Assembly: GCF_900110955.1 (NCBI RefSeq)
Contig: NZ_FOFR01000001.1
Span: 604,410-668,409 of the forward strand
Direction: 5' to 3'
From: Lentzea xinjiangensis
GTDB lineage: Bacteria > Actinomycetota > Actinomycetes > Mycobacteriales > Pseudonocardiaceae
Length of the DNA: 64,000 bases
The translations under genes and the position numbers were made by a program. This document shows positions 7,072 through 17,251 of this stretch, piece by piece; within the stretch, counting starts at the first letter, position 1, and each line of letters opens with the position of its first letter. The notes below the pieces were generated by a model, which was given only the letters and a program-made list of their open reading frames with translations, had not been told where the DNA came from and did no database searches.

Positions 7072-8148
7072 ATGGACGGCAAGGGAAGAACACCGCGGTG
7101 GCGGCACACGGAGCACGAGCGATTCGCCCGTGCCGTTGAAGGCGGCCCTCAGCCGGTGGGCGGCGACGACTTCGCTGAGGACCTCGCGATCGTCGAGCTG
7201 CTCCGGCGGGTGGACGTCGGCCCGGACGCCGAGACGCGCGAACGGATGAAACGACGCGTCCTCACCGCGCCCCCGCCGGAGAAGCCGCTGGTGCTCGCGT
7301 CGGTAAGACGCGTGGGAGCGCGCGCCAGGGTGGCGGTCGCAGCGGCCGCGGTCCTCTGCCTGCTGATGTCACTGGGTGGCATGAGCGTGCTGCTCAGCCG
7401 TGACGCGCTCCCGGGAGACCCGCTCTACGGCGTCAAGCGCACCACCGAAAGCGCCTCGCTGGGCCTGACCTTCGACGACGAGTCCCGCGCGTTGAAGCAC
7501 CTGGAGTTCGCCGCGTCCAGGGTCACCGAGATGGAGACCCTCGCCGACCGCGCCTCCGACTCGTCCGCCCAGCTCACCGCCCTCGCCGACCTCGACGCCG
7601 ACGCGGTGGAGGGCGCCCGCCAGCTCACCACGTTCGCGACCGCGTCCGACGAGACCGCCCTGCCCGCCCTGCGCGACTGGGCGCTCGACCAGTACGAGAA
7701 GCTCGGCACCCTGCGCCCCCGCCTGGCCGAAGACGCGGGCAAGCACGCCGACACGACGATGTGGCTGCTCGCGAGCATCGCCCAGCGCGCCCACGACCTG
7801 GCCGCCCGCGCTGGCTGCGACGCCGTGACCAGCGGCTCCTCCGACACCCTCGGCCCGCTCCCGGCGAAGGACCGGTGCGCCTCGGTGGTGCCGGACCCGA
7901 CCCCCTCCACCGGCCGCGAACCCACGCCGGTCCAGCCGGTGCCGCCGGGCCTGCCCGTGCCGCCGGGTTCGGCGGCACCGCCGGTGCAGCCCACCCAGTC
8001 GGCGGTGCCCGGCACGTCCGCGCCCCCGGCGTCGCGACCGGGTGTTTCGACCCCGCCGGCCTCGGGCAAGCCGGGGATCACGATCCCCCTGCCACTGCCG
8101 CTGCCGAGCATCTCGCTCCCGCTGCTCCCCGGCATCAGCTTCGGCTGA
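7072..8148 (+). CDS. DUF5667 membrane protein, likely partner/anti-sigma of the ECF factor
   Basis: 358 residues. A charged cytosolic N-terminus of about 80 residues is followed by one membrane helix (VAVAAAAVLCLLMSLGGMSVLL, about 85-110). The external DUF5667 domain begins GDPLYGVKRTTESASLGLTF and continues with helices of the form ALKHLEFAASRVTEMETLADR. The last 100 residues are Pro-rich (PVPPGLPVPPGS and similar) and probably reach into the wall. Placement 53 bases after a BldN-like sigma gene parallels RsbN, an anti-sigma factor; that role here is inferred. No good Shine-Dalgarno precedes the ATG. Confidence 0.8.
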   Translation: MDGKGRTPRWRHTEHERFARAVEGGPQPVGGDDFAEDLAIVELLRRVDVGPDAETRERMKRRVLTAPPPEKPLVLASVRRVGARARVAVAAAAVLCLLMSLGGMSVLLSRDALPGDPLYGVKRTTESASLGLTFDDESRALKHLEFAASRVTEMETLADRASDSSAQLTALADLDADAVEGARQLTTFATASDETALPALRDWALDQYEKLGTLRPRLAEDAGKHADTTMWLLASIAQRAHDLAARAGCDAVTSGSSDTLGPLPAKDRCASVVPDPTPSTGREPTPVQPVPPGLPVPPGSAAPPVQPTQSAVPGTSAPPASRPGVSTPPASGKPGITIPLPLPLPSISLPLLPGISFG

Positions 8149-8189
8149 GTCGAGCGTGTTCCAGCGAACCTGATCGCTAGGCTTGTGAC

Positions 8190-9086
8190 ATGGCAGGCAA
8201 GCGTGACGTGGAGAGCGACCGGCTGGCCGAACTAGCCGGCGAGGCATCGGCAGAGGCGGCGGTCCAGGCCGCCGCGTTGGCGCCGGAGCTCGACGCGTCC
8301 CTGTCCGTGCCCACGGACCTCACCGCGGCCGCCTTCTTCGACGTGGACAACACGATGATGATGGGCGCGTCGATCTTCCACTTCGCCAGGGGCCTGGCCG
8401 CCCGCAAGTACTTCTCCTCGTCCGACCTGGCGGGTTTCGTCTGGCAGCAGCTCAAGTTCCGCGTGGGCGGCCGCGAGGACCCGGCCTCGGTCAAGGCCTC
8501 CCGCGAACAGGCCCTCTCCTTCGTGGCGGGCCGCAGCGTCGCCGAACTGGTCTCCCTGGGCGAGGAGATCTACGACGAACTGATGGCCGACCGCATCTGG
8601 AAGGGCACCCAGGCCCTGGCCCAGATGCACCTGGACGCGGGCCAGCGGGTCTGGCTGGTCACCGCCACCCCGGTGGAACTGGCCGGCATCATCGCCCGCC
8701 GCCTGGGCCTGACCGGAGCCCTGGGCACGGTCTCGGAGTCCGAGGACGGCGTCTACACGGGCCGCCTGGTGGGCGACCTCCTGCACGGCAAGGCCAAGGC
8801 GCAGGCAGTCCGCTCCCTGGCCGCCAAGGAGGGCCTGGACCTCCGCCGCTGCACGGCCTACTCGGACTCCTCCAACGACGTCCCGATGCTCTCGGTGGTG
8901 GGCACGGCTGTGGCCGTGAACCCGGACTCGCAACTGCGCGAGATCTCCCGCCGCAAGGGCTGGGAGATCCGCGACTTCCGCACCGGCCGCAAGGCCGTGA
9001 AGATCGGCGTCCCGTCGATCCTGGGCGCCGGTGCCGTGGCAGGAGCGGTAGCAGCGACGATGGCGTACCGACGCCGCGTCAAATAG
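8190..9086 (+). CDS. HAD-IB family phosphatase (SerB1/CicA-like)
   Basis: 298 residues. HAD motif I is FFDVDNTMM (DxDxT, about residues 50-58), motif [10 protein letters not shown], and motif [16 protein letters not shown] with [11 protein letters not shown]. These make it a Mg-dependent phosphohydrolase of the subclass IB family that includes Rv0505c. The C-terminus ends in a hydrophobic, basic stretch ([25 protein letters not shown]), suggesting a weak membrane anchor. The Ala-rich N-terminal 45 residues are not part of the fold. Substrate unknown; phosphoserine is the traditional but weakly supported guess. Confidence 0.85.
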   Translation: MAGKRDVESDRLAELAGEASAEAAVQAAALAPELDASLSVPTDLTAAAFFDVDNTMMMGASIFHFARGLAARKYFSSSDLAGFVWQQLKFRVGGREDPASVKASREQALSFVAGRSVAELVSLGEEIYDELMADRIWKGTQALAQMHLDAGQRVWLVTATPVELAGIIARRLGLTGALGTVSESEDGVYTGRLVGDLLHGKAKAQAVRSLAAKEGLDLRRCTAYSDSSNDVPMLSVVGTAVAVNPDSQLREISRRKGWEIRDFRTGRKAVKIGVPSILGAGAVAGAVAATMAYRRRVK

Positions 9087-9137
9087 CCCACCCGGCACCC
9101 GCCGCACCCCGGACACGCCCGAACCGGTTGGCGTGCC

Positions 9138-9167
9138 ATCAACCCGCGGACATCACCCCGGGTTGAT
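9138..9167. promoter_or_regulatory. Perfect 9-bp inverted repeat upstream of molybdoenzyme gene
   Basis: ATCAACCCG at 9138-9146 and CGGGTTGAT at 9159-9167, separated by 12 bases, end 65 bases before the oxidoreductase start. No T-tract follows and the spacer is long for a terminator, so an operator is more likely. The binding protein is unknown. Confidence 0.35.
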
Positions 9168-9232
9168 TACCGCCCCCTTACATCCCAGGGCAACCGGAGC
9201 GAACCACCCCCGATCAGGTGTCGAATGGGGGC

Positions 9233-10720
9233 ATGAAGCCGAAGAAGGCCGCCCTGACCGGACTCCTGGCCCTGCTGGCCGCACTGGCGGCAGGTCACCT
9301 GGTCGCCGCCTTCACCGGCCTGAGCGCCTCCCCGTACCTGGCGGTGGGCAACGCCGCGATCGACCTGACCCCGGCCTGGCTGAAGGACTTCGCGGTGACC
9401 ACCTTCGGCACCTACGACAAGGCGGTCCTGCTGGCCGGCATGGCGGTGGTGCTGGCGGCCGTCGCCGTCGCGGCGGGCCTGGTCAGCAGGAACAGCCCCA
9501 CCCCGGGATCGGTCGTGGTCGTCGCGCTCGGCGTCGTCGGCATCGCCGCGGTCCTGACCAGGCCGGACGTCGGCCAGCTCAGCGTCCTCGCCCCGCTGGC
9601 CAGCCTCGCCGCCGGCCTGTACGCCTTCCGCTACCTGCACCGCGCGGCCCAGCGGGACGAGGCCGGGCGGGAGAACAGCTCCAGGCGCGACTTCCTGGTC
9701 ACGGCGGGCCTGGCCGCGGCGGCGGGCGTCGCGGGCCAGTTCCTGGGCGACCGGACGGACGTGGAGGGGTCGCGGAGGGCCATCGGCGCGCTCACCCCGG
9801 CGACCAGGGCGCCGGAGATCCCGCTCGGCGCCGACTTCGTCAAGGACGGGACGCCCAGCTTCATCACCAGCGGCGAGGACTTCTACCGGATCGACACGGC
9901 GCTGAGCGTCCCCAGGCTCCGGGCGGAGGAGTGGGCGCTGAGGGTGCACGGCATGGTAGGCCGTCCCACCGTCCTGACCTTCGAGGAGATCCGCGGCCGG
10001 GACCTGGTGGAGGAGACCATCACCCTGACCTGCGTCTCCAACGAGGTGGGCGGCCCGTACGTCTCCACCGCGAACTTCGTCGGCATCCGGATCGGCGACG
10101 TCCTGCGGGAGGCCGGCGTGCGGGCGGGCGCTGACCAGCTCTTCAGCACGAGCGACGACGGGTTCACCGCCGGCAGCCCGCTCGACCACGTCCTGGAGCG
10201 CGGCCTGATCGCGATCGGCATGAACGGCGAACCCCTCCCGGCCGAGCACGGGTTCCCGGCGCGGCTCGTGGTGCCGGGCCTGTACGGCTACGTCTCGGCG
10301 ACCAAGTGGGTGACCGACCTGAACGTCACCACGTTCGCGGAGGACCAGGGCTACTGGATCCCGCGCGGCTGGGCCACCAGGGCTCCGATCAAGACGATGT
10401 CGCGGATCGACCGCCCGAAGCGCCTCGGCAAGGTCCAGGGCCGGACCGTGGTCGCGGGAACGGCGTGGGCGCAGCCGAGGGGTGTCGCCGAGGTCGAGGT
10501 GAGGGTCGACGGGGGTCCCTGGCAGCAGGCCGAGCTGGGCGCCGACGTCAGCGACAGCACGTGGCGGATGTGGCGCCTCGAGCTCGACCTCCGGCCCGGC
10601 GGCCACACCGTCGAGTGCCGCGCCACCGACAAGGGCGGCCAGACCCAGGACCAGGCCCGGCTGGAGCCGGTTCCCGACGGTGCGACCGGCTGGCACTCGG
10701 TCTCCTTCACGGTCGAGTAG
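9233..10720 (+). CDS. Membrane-anchored sulfite-oxidase-family molybdopterin oxidoreductase
   Basis: 495 residues. Four hydrophobic helices occupy about 1-145, then SSRRDFLVTAGLAAAAGVAGQFLG (a twin-arginine-like motif with a following hydrophobic stretch) leads to the catalytic domain outside the membrane. TLTCVSNEVGG carries the Mo-ligand Cys of the sulfite oxidase fold, and LVVPGLYGYVSATKWVTDL the conserved core. The last 110 residues (VVAGTAWAQPRGVAEVEVRVDGG) are the Ig-like dimerisation domain. The physiological substrate is unknown; bacterial relatives act on sulfite or oxidised Met. ATG 9233 is used; GTG 9218 in frame would add five residues. Confidence 0.85.
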   Translation: MKPKKAALTGLLALLAALAAGHLVAAFTGLSASPYLAVGNAAIDLTPAWLKDFAVTTFGTYDKAVLLAGMAVVLAAVAVAAGLVSRNSPTPGSVVVVALGVVGIAAVLTRPDVGQLSVLAPLASLAAGLYAFRYLHRAAQRDEAGRENSSRRDFLVTAGLAAAAGVAGQFLGDRTDVEGSRRAIGALTPATRAPEIPLGADFVKDGTPSFITSGEDFYRIDTALSVPRLRAEEWALRVHGMVGRPTVLTFEEIRGRDLVEETITLTCVSNEVGGPYVSTANFVGIRIGDVLREAGVRAGADQLFSTSDDGFTAGSPLDHVLERGLIAIGMNGEPLPAEHGFPARLVVPGLYGYVSATKWVTDLNVTTFAEDQGYWIPRGWATRAPIKTMSRIDRPKRLGKVQGRTVVAGTAWAQPRGVAEVEVRVDGGPWQQAELGADVSDSTWRMWRLELDLRPGGHTVECRATDKGGQTQDQARLEPVPDGATGWHSVSFTVE

Positions 10721-10830
10721 GACCGGCACCCGGTCCGCCGTGACCGCGGGCAGGGACGTCCCGAGCGGGGACGCGACGGGTGTCCGTGATCGGTGAGGCG
10801 CTCACTCCGTAGAGATCAACAACTGCTCCG

Positions 10831-10857
10831 GCGCTGGTCACGCCCTGTGACCAGCGC
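10831..10857. other. Perfect 11-bp hairpin upstream of rex
   Basis: GCGCTGGTCAC (10831-10841) and GTGACCAGCGC (10847-10857) flank a 5-base loop. It lies 110 bases after the oxidoreductase stop and 21 bases before the Rex site. It could terminate the upstream gene, though no T-run follows, or be a second operator for rex-hem. Confidence 0.45.
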
Positions 10858-10878
10858 TGTGACGCTGTTCGGCCGACT

Positions 10879-10896
10879 TTGTGCATGCGTTCACAA
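10879..10896. promoter_or_regulatory. Rex operator upstream of rex-hemACD
   Basis: TTGTGCATGCGTTCACAA matches the actinobacterial Rex operator consensus (TTGTGAANNNNTTCACAA) with full TTGTG/CACAA half-sites. It ends 68 bases before the rex start, as in Streptomyces, where Rex represses rex-hemACD until NADH rises. It predicts autoregulation and NADH-linked haem synthesis here. Confidence 0.85.
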
Positions 10897-10964
10897 GCGG
10901 TACGGTGTGCTCATCACCAACGCCGCGGATCCCTGCGGTGGAGCACACCCGGAGGTCGGAGAGC

Positions 10965-11735
10965 GTGGCATCACAGCGGGGCGAAGGTGAGACGACCACC
11001 ACCCCTGTGGAGCCTGCCGACAGGGAGCGCGCCCGTGCGATCCCGGAGGCGGCGGTGGCCAGGCTCGCCGTGTACCTGCGTGTGCTGTCCGGCATGTCCG
11101 ACCAGGGCGTGACGGCCGTCTCCAGCGAGGAGCTCAGCCAGGCCGCCGGCGTCAACGCCGCCAAGCTCCGCAAGGACCTGAGCTACATCGGCTCGTACGG
11201 CACGAGGGGCGTCGGGTACGACGTCGAGGTCCTCGTGAGCCACATCGAGCGCATCCTCGGCCTCACCCGCAGCCACTCCGTGGCCGTCGTGGGCATCGGT
11301 AACCTTGGTCACGCTCTCGCGAACTACGGCGGGTTCCCCGGCCGCGGGTTCCCGGTCACCGCCCTCTTCGACGTGGACCCCGATCTCATCGGAATCCCTG
11401 TTGGGGGCATTCCCGTCAACCACATCGACGAGATCACCGAGGTCTGCCTCGAACGCGAGGTGTCGATCGGCGTCATCGCGACGCCGCCGCCCGCCGCCCA
11501 GTCGGTTTGCGACCGTTTGGTATCTGCGGGCGTCCAGTGCATTCTGAACTTCGCACCAGTTGTCCTCCAGGTTCCAGACAACGTCGAGGTGCGCAAGGTT
11601 GACTTGGCGGTCGAGATGCAGATCCTGTCGTTCCACGTCGCTCGGCGTGCGGACGAGGCTGCCGGCGTCTCGGCGGGGATCGACTCGGCAGGCAACAACG
11701 GACTCGGTGTGGACGGGATGGTGATTCGCCCGTGA
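10965..11735 (+). CDS. rex: Redox-sensing transcriptional repressor Rex
   Basis: 256 residues. The N-terminal winged helix reads [16 protein letters not shown] and [25 protein letters not shown], the Rex DNA-binding signature. The Rossmann domain starts [16 protein letters not shown] (GxGNLG, NAD(H) binding), and [16 protein letters not shown] with ILNFAPVVL close the dimer domain. Rex binds DNA with NAD+ and releases it when NADH accumulates. The GTG at 10965 has GGAGGT 8 bases upstream. A long disordered N-terminus and an acidic C-terminal tail flank the core. It has its own Rex site, and two more lie before nuoA 47 kb away. hemA begins 37 bases downstream. Confidence 0.95.
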   Translation: MASQRGEGETTTTPVEPADRERARAIPEAAVARLAVYLRVLSGMSDQGVTAVSSEELSQAAGVNAAKLRKDLSYIGSYGTRGVGYDVEVLVSHIERILGLTRSHSVAVVGIGNLGHALANYGGFPGRGFPVTALFDVDPDLIGIPVGGIPVNHIDEITEVCLEREVSIGVIATPPPAAQSVCDRLVSAGVQCILNFAPVVLQVPDNVEVRKVDLAVEMQILSFHVARRADEAAGVSAGIDSAGNNGLGVDGMVIRP

Positions 11736-11772
11736 GCGTGAGCCAGGCGGCTCCGGCGGACGTGGTGAGTGC

Positions 11773-13086
11773 ATGAGCGTGCTCGTAGTCGGTCTGTCGC
11801 ACCGCACCGCACCAGTCCCGGTCCTGGAACGCGTCACCGTGGCCGAGCCGGACCAGGCCAAGGTCCTCGGTCAGCTCCTCGCCGCTCCCAGCGTCTCCGA
11901 GGCGATGGTCCTGTCGACCTGCAACCGGGTCGAGGTCTACGCCGTCGTCGAGTCGTTCCACGGCGGCATGTCCGAGGTCGTCGACGTGCTCGCGCAGCAC
12001 GCCCAGGTCGACCCGCAGTCGCTCTACGAGCACTTCTACGTGCACTACGCCGCCGCCGCCGTCGAGCACCTGTTCTCCGTCGCGGCGGGCCTCGACTCGA
12101 TGGTCGTCGGCGAGTCCCAGATCCTCGGCCAGCTGCGCGGCGCGTACGCGGCGGCGGACGAGGCGGGCACCGTCGGCAAGACCGTCCACGAGCTCACCCA
12201 GAACGCCCTGCGCGTCGGCAAGCGCGTGCACGCCGAGACCGGCATCGACCACGCGGGCGCCTCGGTCGTGTCCGAGGCCCTCGGTGACGCCGAGGCCGAG
12301 CTGGGCACCCTCGTGGGCAAGCGCGCGCTGCTCGTCGGCGCGGGCGCCATGGGCGGCCTGGCCGCCGCGCACCTGCGCCGGGCGGGCGTCGGCGAGGTCG
12401 TCATCGCCAACCGGACGCAGGCCAACGGTGTGCGTCTCGCCACGTCGCTCAAGGCCGACGGCGTCCCCGCGACGGCCGTCGACCTCTCCGCGCTGGCGGT
12501 CGAGATCGACCTCGCGGACATCGTCTTCGCGTGCACCGGGTCGGTCGACACGGTCGTGCGCGCGGACATGATCGGCAAGAGGTCGCGCCCGCTGGTCGTG
12601 TGCGACCTCGGCCTGCCCAAGGACGTCGACCCGGCCGCGGCCGCGCTGCCGAACGTTCGTGTGGTGGACCTGGAAACGCTGCAGCGGCGCCTCTCCGACG
12701 CGCCGGCCGGGCAGGACGCCCGCATGGCGGCCCAGCTCGTCGCCGACGAGGTCAGGTCCTACCTCGCGAGCCAGCGCTCCGCCGAGGTCACGCCCACCGT
12801 CACGGCCCTGCGCAAGCGGGCGGCCGAGGTGGTCGACGCCGAACTGCTCCGCCTTGATTCGCGACTTCCCGAACTGGACGCCGCGACACGCGGTGAATTG
12901 GCCAAGACGGTGCGTCGCGTTGTAGACAAGCTCCTGCACACGCCGACCGTCCGGGTGAAGGAGCTCGCGTCCTCACCGGGTGGTACCGGCTACGCGGAGG
13001 CTCTCCGCGAACTGTTCGGGCTCGACCCCCAGTCGCCTGGGGCCGTCAGCCAGACCAAGTCTTCTGTGGATGGTGAAACGCGGTGA
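11773..13086 (+). CDS. hemA: Glutamyl-tRNA reductase
   Basis: 437 residues. It reduces glutamyl-tRNA(Glu) to glutamate-1-semialdehyde, the first committed step of C5-route haem synthesis. [15 protein letters not shown] starts the catalytic domain and [11 protein letters not shown] holds the thioester-forming Cys50. [13 protein letters not shown] is the family signature, [17 protein letters not shown] the NADPH domain, and the C-terminal helices form the dimerisation arm. Length is normal. The downstream hemC starts inside its stop codon (GTGA), so translation is coupled. The GTR product is used by HemL at 19494. Confidence 0.96.
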   Translation: MSVLVVGLSHRTAPVPVLERVTVAEPDQAKVLGQLLAAPSVSEAMVLSTCNRVEVYAVVESFHGGMSEVVDVLAQHAQVDPQSLYEHFYVHYAAAAVEHLFSVAAGLDSMVVGESQILGQLRGAYAAADEAGTVGKTVHELTQNALRVGKRVHAETGIDHAGASVVSEALGDAEAELGTLVGKRALLVGAGAMGGLAAAHLRRAGVGEVVIANRTQANGVRLATSLKADGVPATAVDLSALAVEIDLADIVFACTGSVDTVVRADMIGKRSRPLVVCDLGLPKDVDPAAAALPNVRVVDLETLQRRLSDAPAGQDARMAAQLVADEVRSYLASQRSAEVTPTVTALRKRAAEVVDAELLRLDSRLPELDAATRGELAKTVRRVVDKLLHTPTVRVKELASSPGGTGYAEALRELFGLDPQSPGAVSQTKSSVDGETR

Positions 13087-14018
13087 CCCGCACCCTACGG
13101 ATCGGTACCCGAGGCAGCGCGCTGGCGCTCGCCCAGACGGGGACCGTGGCCGAGGCGCTCAAGGCTGCCGGCGCACAGGTCGAGATCGTCGTCGTCAAGA
13201 CGCCGGGTGACCTGTCCGACGCGCCCATCGCCCAGATCGGCATCGGCGTGTTCACGTCCGCGCTGCGCGACGCGCTCGCGAACGGCGAGATCGACGTCGC
13301 CGTCCACTCCTACAAGGACCTGCCGACCGCGCCGGACCCGCGTCTGGTGATCGCGGCCGTCCCGCGCCGCGAGGACCCGCGCGACGCCCTGGTGGCGCGC
13401 GACGGCCTCACGCTCGGCGAGCTGCCGCCGGGGTCCACCGTGGGCACCGGTTCGCCGCGCCGCGCCGCTCAGCTGGAGGCCCTGGGCCTCGGGCTGGACG
13501 TCGTGCCGCTGCGCGGCAACGTGGACACCCGCATCGGCAAGGTCAGGGGCGGTGAGCTCGACGCGGTGGTGCTGGCCCGCGCCGGCATCGCACGCCTCGG
13601 CCGCACGAACGAGATCACCGAGAACCTGGAGCCCATCCAGATGCTTCCCGCGCCCGCCCAGGGCGCGTTGGCAGTCGAGTGCCGGATCGACGACGTCGAT
13701 GCCGAGCACCTGATCCAGTCCACTTTGGACGACACGGCCAGCCGGGCCGCTGTGACCGCGGAGCGCGCCATGCTGGCCGCGCTCGAGGCGGGCTGCAGCG
13801 CGCCGGTCGGCGCGCTGGCCGATGTGGTGGAAGACCTCGACGACGAGGGCAAGGTCGTGTACCGACTTTCCCTGCGCGGGGTCGCAGCGACGCCGGAGAA
13901 CGATCTCCTCCGCGCGTCCGCCACCGGTGACTTGACCGAAGCTGAGGGACTCGGCCGTGCGCTGGCCGCCGAGTTGCTCGACCTCGGGGCCGCCGTGCTG
14001 AGCGGCCCAGAGGCGTAA
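13083..14018 (+). CDS. hemC: Hydroxymethylbilane synthase (porphobilinogen deaminase)
   Basis: 311 residues. It condenses four porphobilinogens to hydroxymethylbilane in the cytosol. [14 protein letters not shown] opens domain 1, VHSYKDLPT and GSPRRAAQL carry substrate-binding Lys/Arg residues, and [15 protein letters not shown] is the family signature. Cys238 in [12 protein letters not shown] anchors the dipyrromethane cofactor. A GTG start overlaps the hemA stop by 4 bases. All key residues are present and length is typical. Confidence 0.96.
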   Translation: MTRTLRIGTRGSALALAQTGTVAEALKAAGAQVEIVVVKTPGDLSDAPIAQIGIGVFTSALRDALANGEIDVAVHSYKDLPTAPDPRLVIAAVPRREDPRDALVARDGLTLGELPPGSTVGTGSPRRAAQLEALGLGLDVVPLRGNVDTRIGKVRGGELDAVVLARAGIARLGRTNEITENLEPIQMLPAPAQGALAVECRIDDVDAEHLIQSTLDDTASRAAVTAERAMLAALEAGCSAPVGALADVVEDLDDEGKVVYRLSLRGVAATPENDLLRASATGDLTEAEGLGRALAAELLDLGAAVLSGPEA

Positions 14019-14036
14019 TCGATGGGGAGTGCCCTG

Positions 14037-15569
14037 ATGACCCGCGCACGCAAGACCCCCGGACGCATCGCCTTCGTGGGCTCCGGCCCAGGCGACACCG
14101 GGCTGCTCACGGTCCGGGCCCACGACTTGCTCACCCGTGCGGAGCTCGTGGTGACCGACCCGGACGTCCCCGCGGACGTCCTCGCGACCGTGGCCGAGGG
14201 AGTCGAGGTCCGCCCCGCTGTCGGTGAGTCCGCCGACGTGGCCAAGGACCTGGTGAACGAGGCGCGCAACGGTGCCACCGTCGTCCGCCTCGTCGCGGGT
14301 GACCCGCTCACGCTCGACTCGGTGGTGAAGGAAGCGCAGGCCGTCGCGAAGTCGACGATCCCGTTCGACGTCGTCCCCGGCGTGCCGGCCGGAACCGCGG
14401 TCCCGGCCTACGCCGGTGTCGCGCTCGGCGGCGTGCACACCGAGGTCGACGTGCGCGCGGTGAGCGACTGGGCAGGCCTCGCCGCCTCGCCCGGCACGCT
14501 CGTGCTGCACGCGACCGGCTCGCACCTCGCCGAGGCCGCGTCGAACCTGGTGGAGAACGGCCTCGCGCCGCAGACACCGGTCGCCGTGACCGCCGAGGGC
14601 ACCGGTTTCCAGCAGCGCACCATCGACACCACGCTGGCCTCGGTCGCCGCGGACGCCGGTGAGCTGAACGGCCCGCTGGTCGTCACGGTCGGCGCGGCCG
14701 CCGCCGCTCGCTCGAAGCTCTCCTGGTGGGAGTCGCGGGCGCTGTACGGCTGGCGCGTGCTGGTGCCGAGGACCAAGGAGCAGGCGGGCGCGATGAGCGA
14801 GCGCCTGCACTCGCACGGCGCCATCGCCGTCGAGGTGCCGACCATCTCCGTGGAGCCGCCCCGCAGCCCCGCGCAGATGGAGCGCTCGGTCAAGGGGCTC
14901 GTCGACGGCCGCTACCAGTGGGTCGTCTTCACCTCGACCAACGCCGTCCGCGCGGTGTGGGAGAAGTTCCGCGAGTTCGGCTTGGACGCCCGCGCGTTCT
15001 CCGGCGTGAAGATCGCCTGCGTCGGCGAGGCCACGGCCGCGAAGGTGCGCTCGTTCGGCATCATCCCCGAGCTCGTGCCGTCCGGTGAGCAGTCGAGCGA
15101 GGGTCTCCTCAACGACTTCCCGCCCTACGACGACATCCTCGACCCGGTCGACCGCGTGCTGCTGCCGCGGGCCGACATCGCCACCGAGACGCTGGCCGCC
15201 GGCCTGCGCGAACGTGGCTGGGAGATCGACGACGTGACGGCGTACCGCACCGTGCGTGCGGCCCCGCCGCCCGCCGACACCCGCGAGATGATCAAGTCCG
15301 GTGGCTTCGACGCGGTGTGCTTCACCTCGTCGTCGACCGTGCGGAACCTGGTCGGCATCGCGGGCAAGCCGCACGCCCGCACGCTGGTGGCGTGCATCGG
15401 CCCGCAGACCGCCGAGACGGCGCGGGAGTTCGGCCTCCGGGTCGACGTGCAGCCCGAGGAGGCGAACGTGCCCGCGCTGGTCGACGCGCTGGCCGCGCAC
15501 GCAGCCCGGTTGCGCGCCGAGGGAGCGCTGCCTCCGCCGCGCAAGACCAAGCGCCTGCGCAGGTCGTGA
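14037..15569 (+). CDS. hemD: Bifunctional uroporphyrinogen-III C-methyltransferase / uroporphyrinogen-III synthase
   Basis: 510 residues, two domains. The N-terminal 240 are a tetrapyrrole methylase fold (FVGSGPGDTGLLTVRAHDLL, RLVAGDPLTL, FDVVPGVPAGTAVPAYAGV), which would methylate uroporphyrinogen III toward sirohaem and B12. The C-terminal 260 are HemD (VVFTSTNAVRAVWEKF, IACVGEATAAKV, AVCFTSSSTVRNLVGIAG), which closes hydroxymethylbilane to uroporphyrinogen III. The same fusion exists in Mycobacterium Rv0511. ATG 14037 is preferred over 14022 because GGGGAG at 14024-14029 lies 7 bases before it. It places the branch point enzyme of haem and sirohaem in one chain. Confidence 0.92.
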   Translation: MTRARKTPGRIAFVGSGPGDTGLLTVRAHDLLTRAELVVTDPDVPADVLATVAEGVEVRPAVGESADVAKDLVNEARNGATVVRLVAGDPLTLDSVVKEAQAVAKSTIPFDVVPGVPAGTAVPAYAGVALGGVHTEVDVRAVSDWAGLAASPGTLVLHATGSHLAEAASNLVENGLAPQTPVAVTAEGTGFQQRTIDTTLASVAADAGELNGPLVVTVGAAAAARSKLSWWESRALYGWRVLVPRTKEQAGAMSERLHSHGAIAVEVPTISVEPPRSPAQMERSVKGLVDGRYQWVVFTSTNAVRAVWEKFREFGLDARAFSGVKIACVGEATAAKVRSFGIIPELVPSGEQSSEGLLNDFPPYDDILDPVDRVLLPRADIATETLAAGLRERGWEIDDVTAYRTVRAAPPPADTREMIKSGGFDAVCFTSSSTVRNLVGIAGKPHARTLVACIGPQTAETAREFGLRVDVQPEEANVPALVDALAAHAARLRAEGALPPPRKTKRLRRS

Positions 15570-15590
15570 TTTTGGCCGCTGTGTTTGATG

Positions 15591-15609
15591 GCCGCGCCTC
15601 CGGCGCGGC
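15591..15609. repeat. 8-bp GC hairpin between hemD and hemB
   Basis: GCCGCGCC (15591-15598), loop TCC, GGCGCGGC (15602-15609): a perfect stem with a tri-loop 22 bases after the hemD stop. It abuts a second, much longer inverted repeat at 15611, and the pair resembles a composite intergenic palindromic element. It could act as a terminator. Confidence 0.5.
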
Positions 15610-15610
15610 G

Positions 15611-15714
15611 GCGATTTCGCCTTGAAGTCGGTCATCCGGCCGACTCATTTTCCTCGATTTGGGCTTCGCCGAAATCGAGGAAAATGGGTGACCGGATGAC
15701 CGACGCGAAATCGC
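15611..15714. repeat. Long nested inverted repeat between hemD and hemB
   Basis: About 104 bases fold into one hairpin. Outer arms: GCGATTTCGC at 15611-15620 with 15705-15714, and GTCGGTCATCCGG (15627-15639) with its exact complement at 15692-15704, a 6-base bulge CTTGAA lying between them. Inner arms: ATTTTCCTCGATTT (15647-15660) pairs perfectly with 15671-15684, around an apical GGC-TTC-GCC. The inner arm is AT-rich compared with its surroundings. Such size and symmetry fit a non-autonomous palindromic element (REP/MITE-like) more than a simple terminator. Confidence 0.6.
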
Positions 15715-15773
15715 GCACCCGGTGAGAGCCGACCTGGAGGCCGGCCCTCTGGAAGGCTCCACAGGAGTTTGAG

Positions 15774-16732
<959 letters not shown>

Positions 16733-16748
<16 letters not shown>

Positions 16749-17242
16749 GCACTCCCGTCCCCAAGCTCGCCGACGTCGCGCGCTGGCTGTGGATCGCCAG
16801 TGCGGGCGTCGGCATGGCGCGGTTCGTGTCGCAGCTCTTCGACCGCGAGACGCTCGTGGCCGAGGCGCGCAGGCAGAACCCGGCGCTCGGGCAGGACCAG
16901 ATCGACGCGGGCGTCGACGGCGGAATCCTCTTCGGACTGCTCGTCGCGACGGCGATCCTGCTCGCGTACACGCGGCTGGCGAACACGATGGCGCGCGGGC
17001 GCGGCTGGGCCAGGGTCGTGCTGACGGTCCTCGGCGGCGCGTCCATCGCGTTCGGACTGTTCCGGCTGGTCGCGTGGAGCAGCGGGACCGCCGCGGCGCT
17101 CGGCGTGCAGCTGCGGCCGGTCGACCTGGTCGTCACCGTCGTCACCACGGCGCTGGACGCGTCCGCCATCGTGCTGATGCACCGGGCGTCCGCGCACTTC
17201 AGGACGCGCGTCACGGTGGACAGCGCTTCCCCGCGGTCCTAG
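16733..17242 (+). CDS. Four-helix membrane protein, first of a tandem family
   Basis: 169 residues, not recognised as a named family. Helices at about 17-35, 64-82, 93-115 and 130-150; an amphipathic stretch [29 protein letters not shown] lies outside between helices 1 and 2, and [15 protein letters not shown] marks the third helix. The GTG start overlaps hemB by 16 bases, so it is read from the hem transcript. The next three genes have the same topology and the same 'basic residue-x-W-A-R' entry to helix 3, pointing to tandem duplication. Function unknown. Confidence 0.7.
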
Positions 17243-17251
17243 GTTTCGAGC

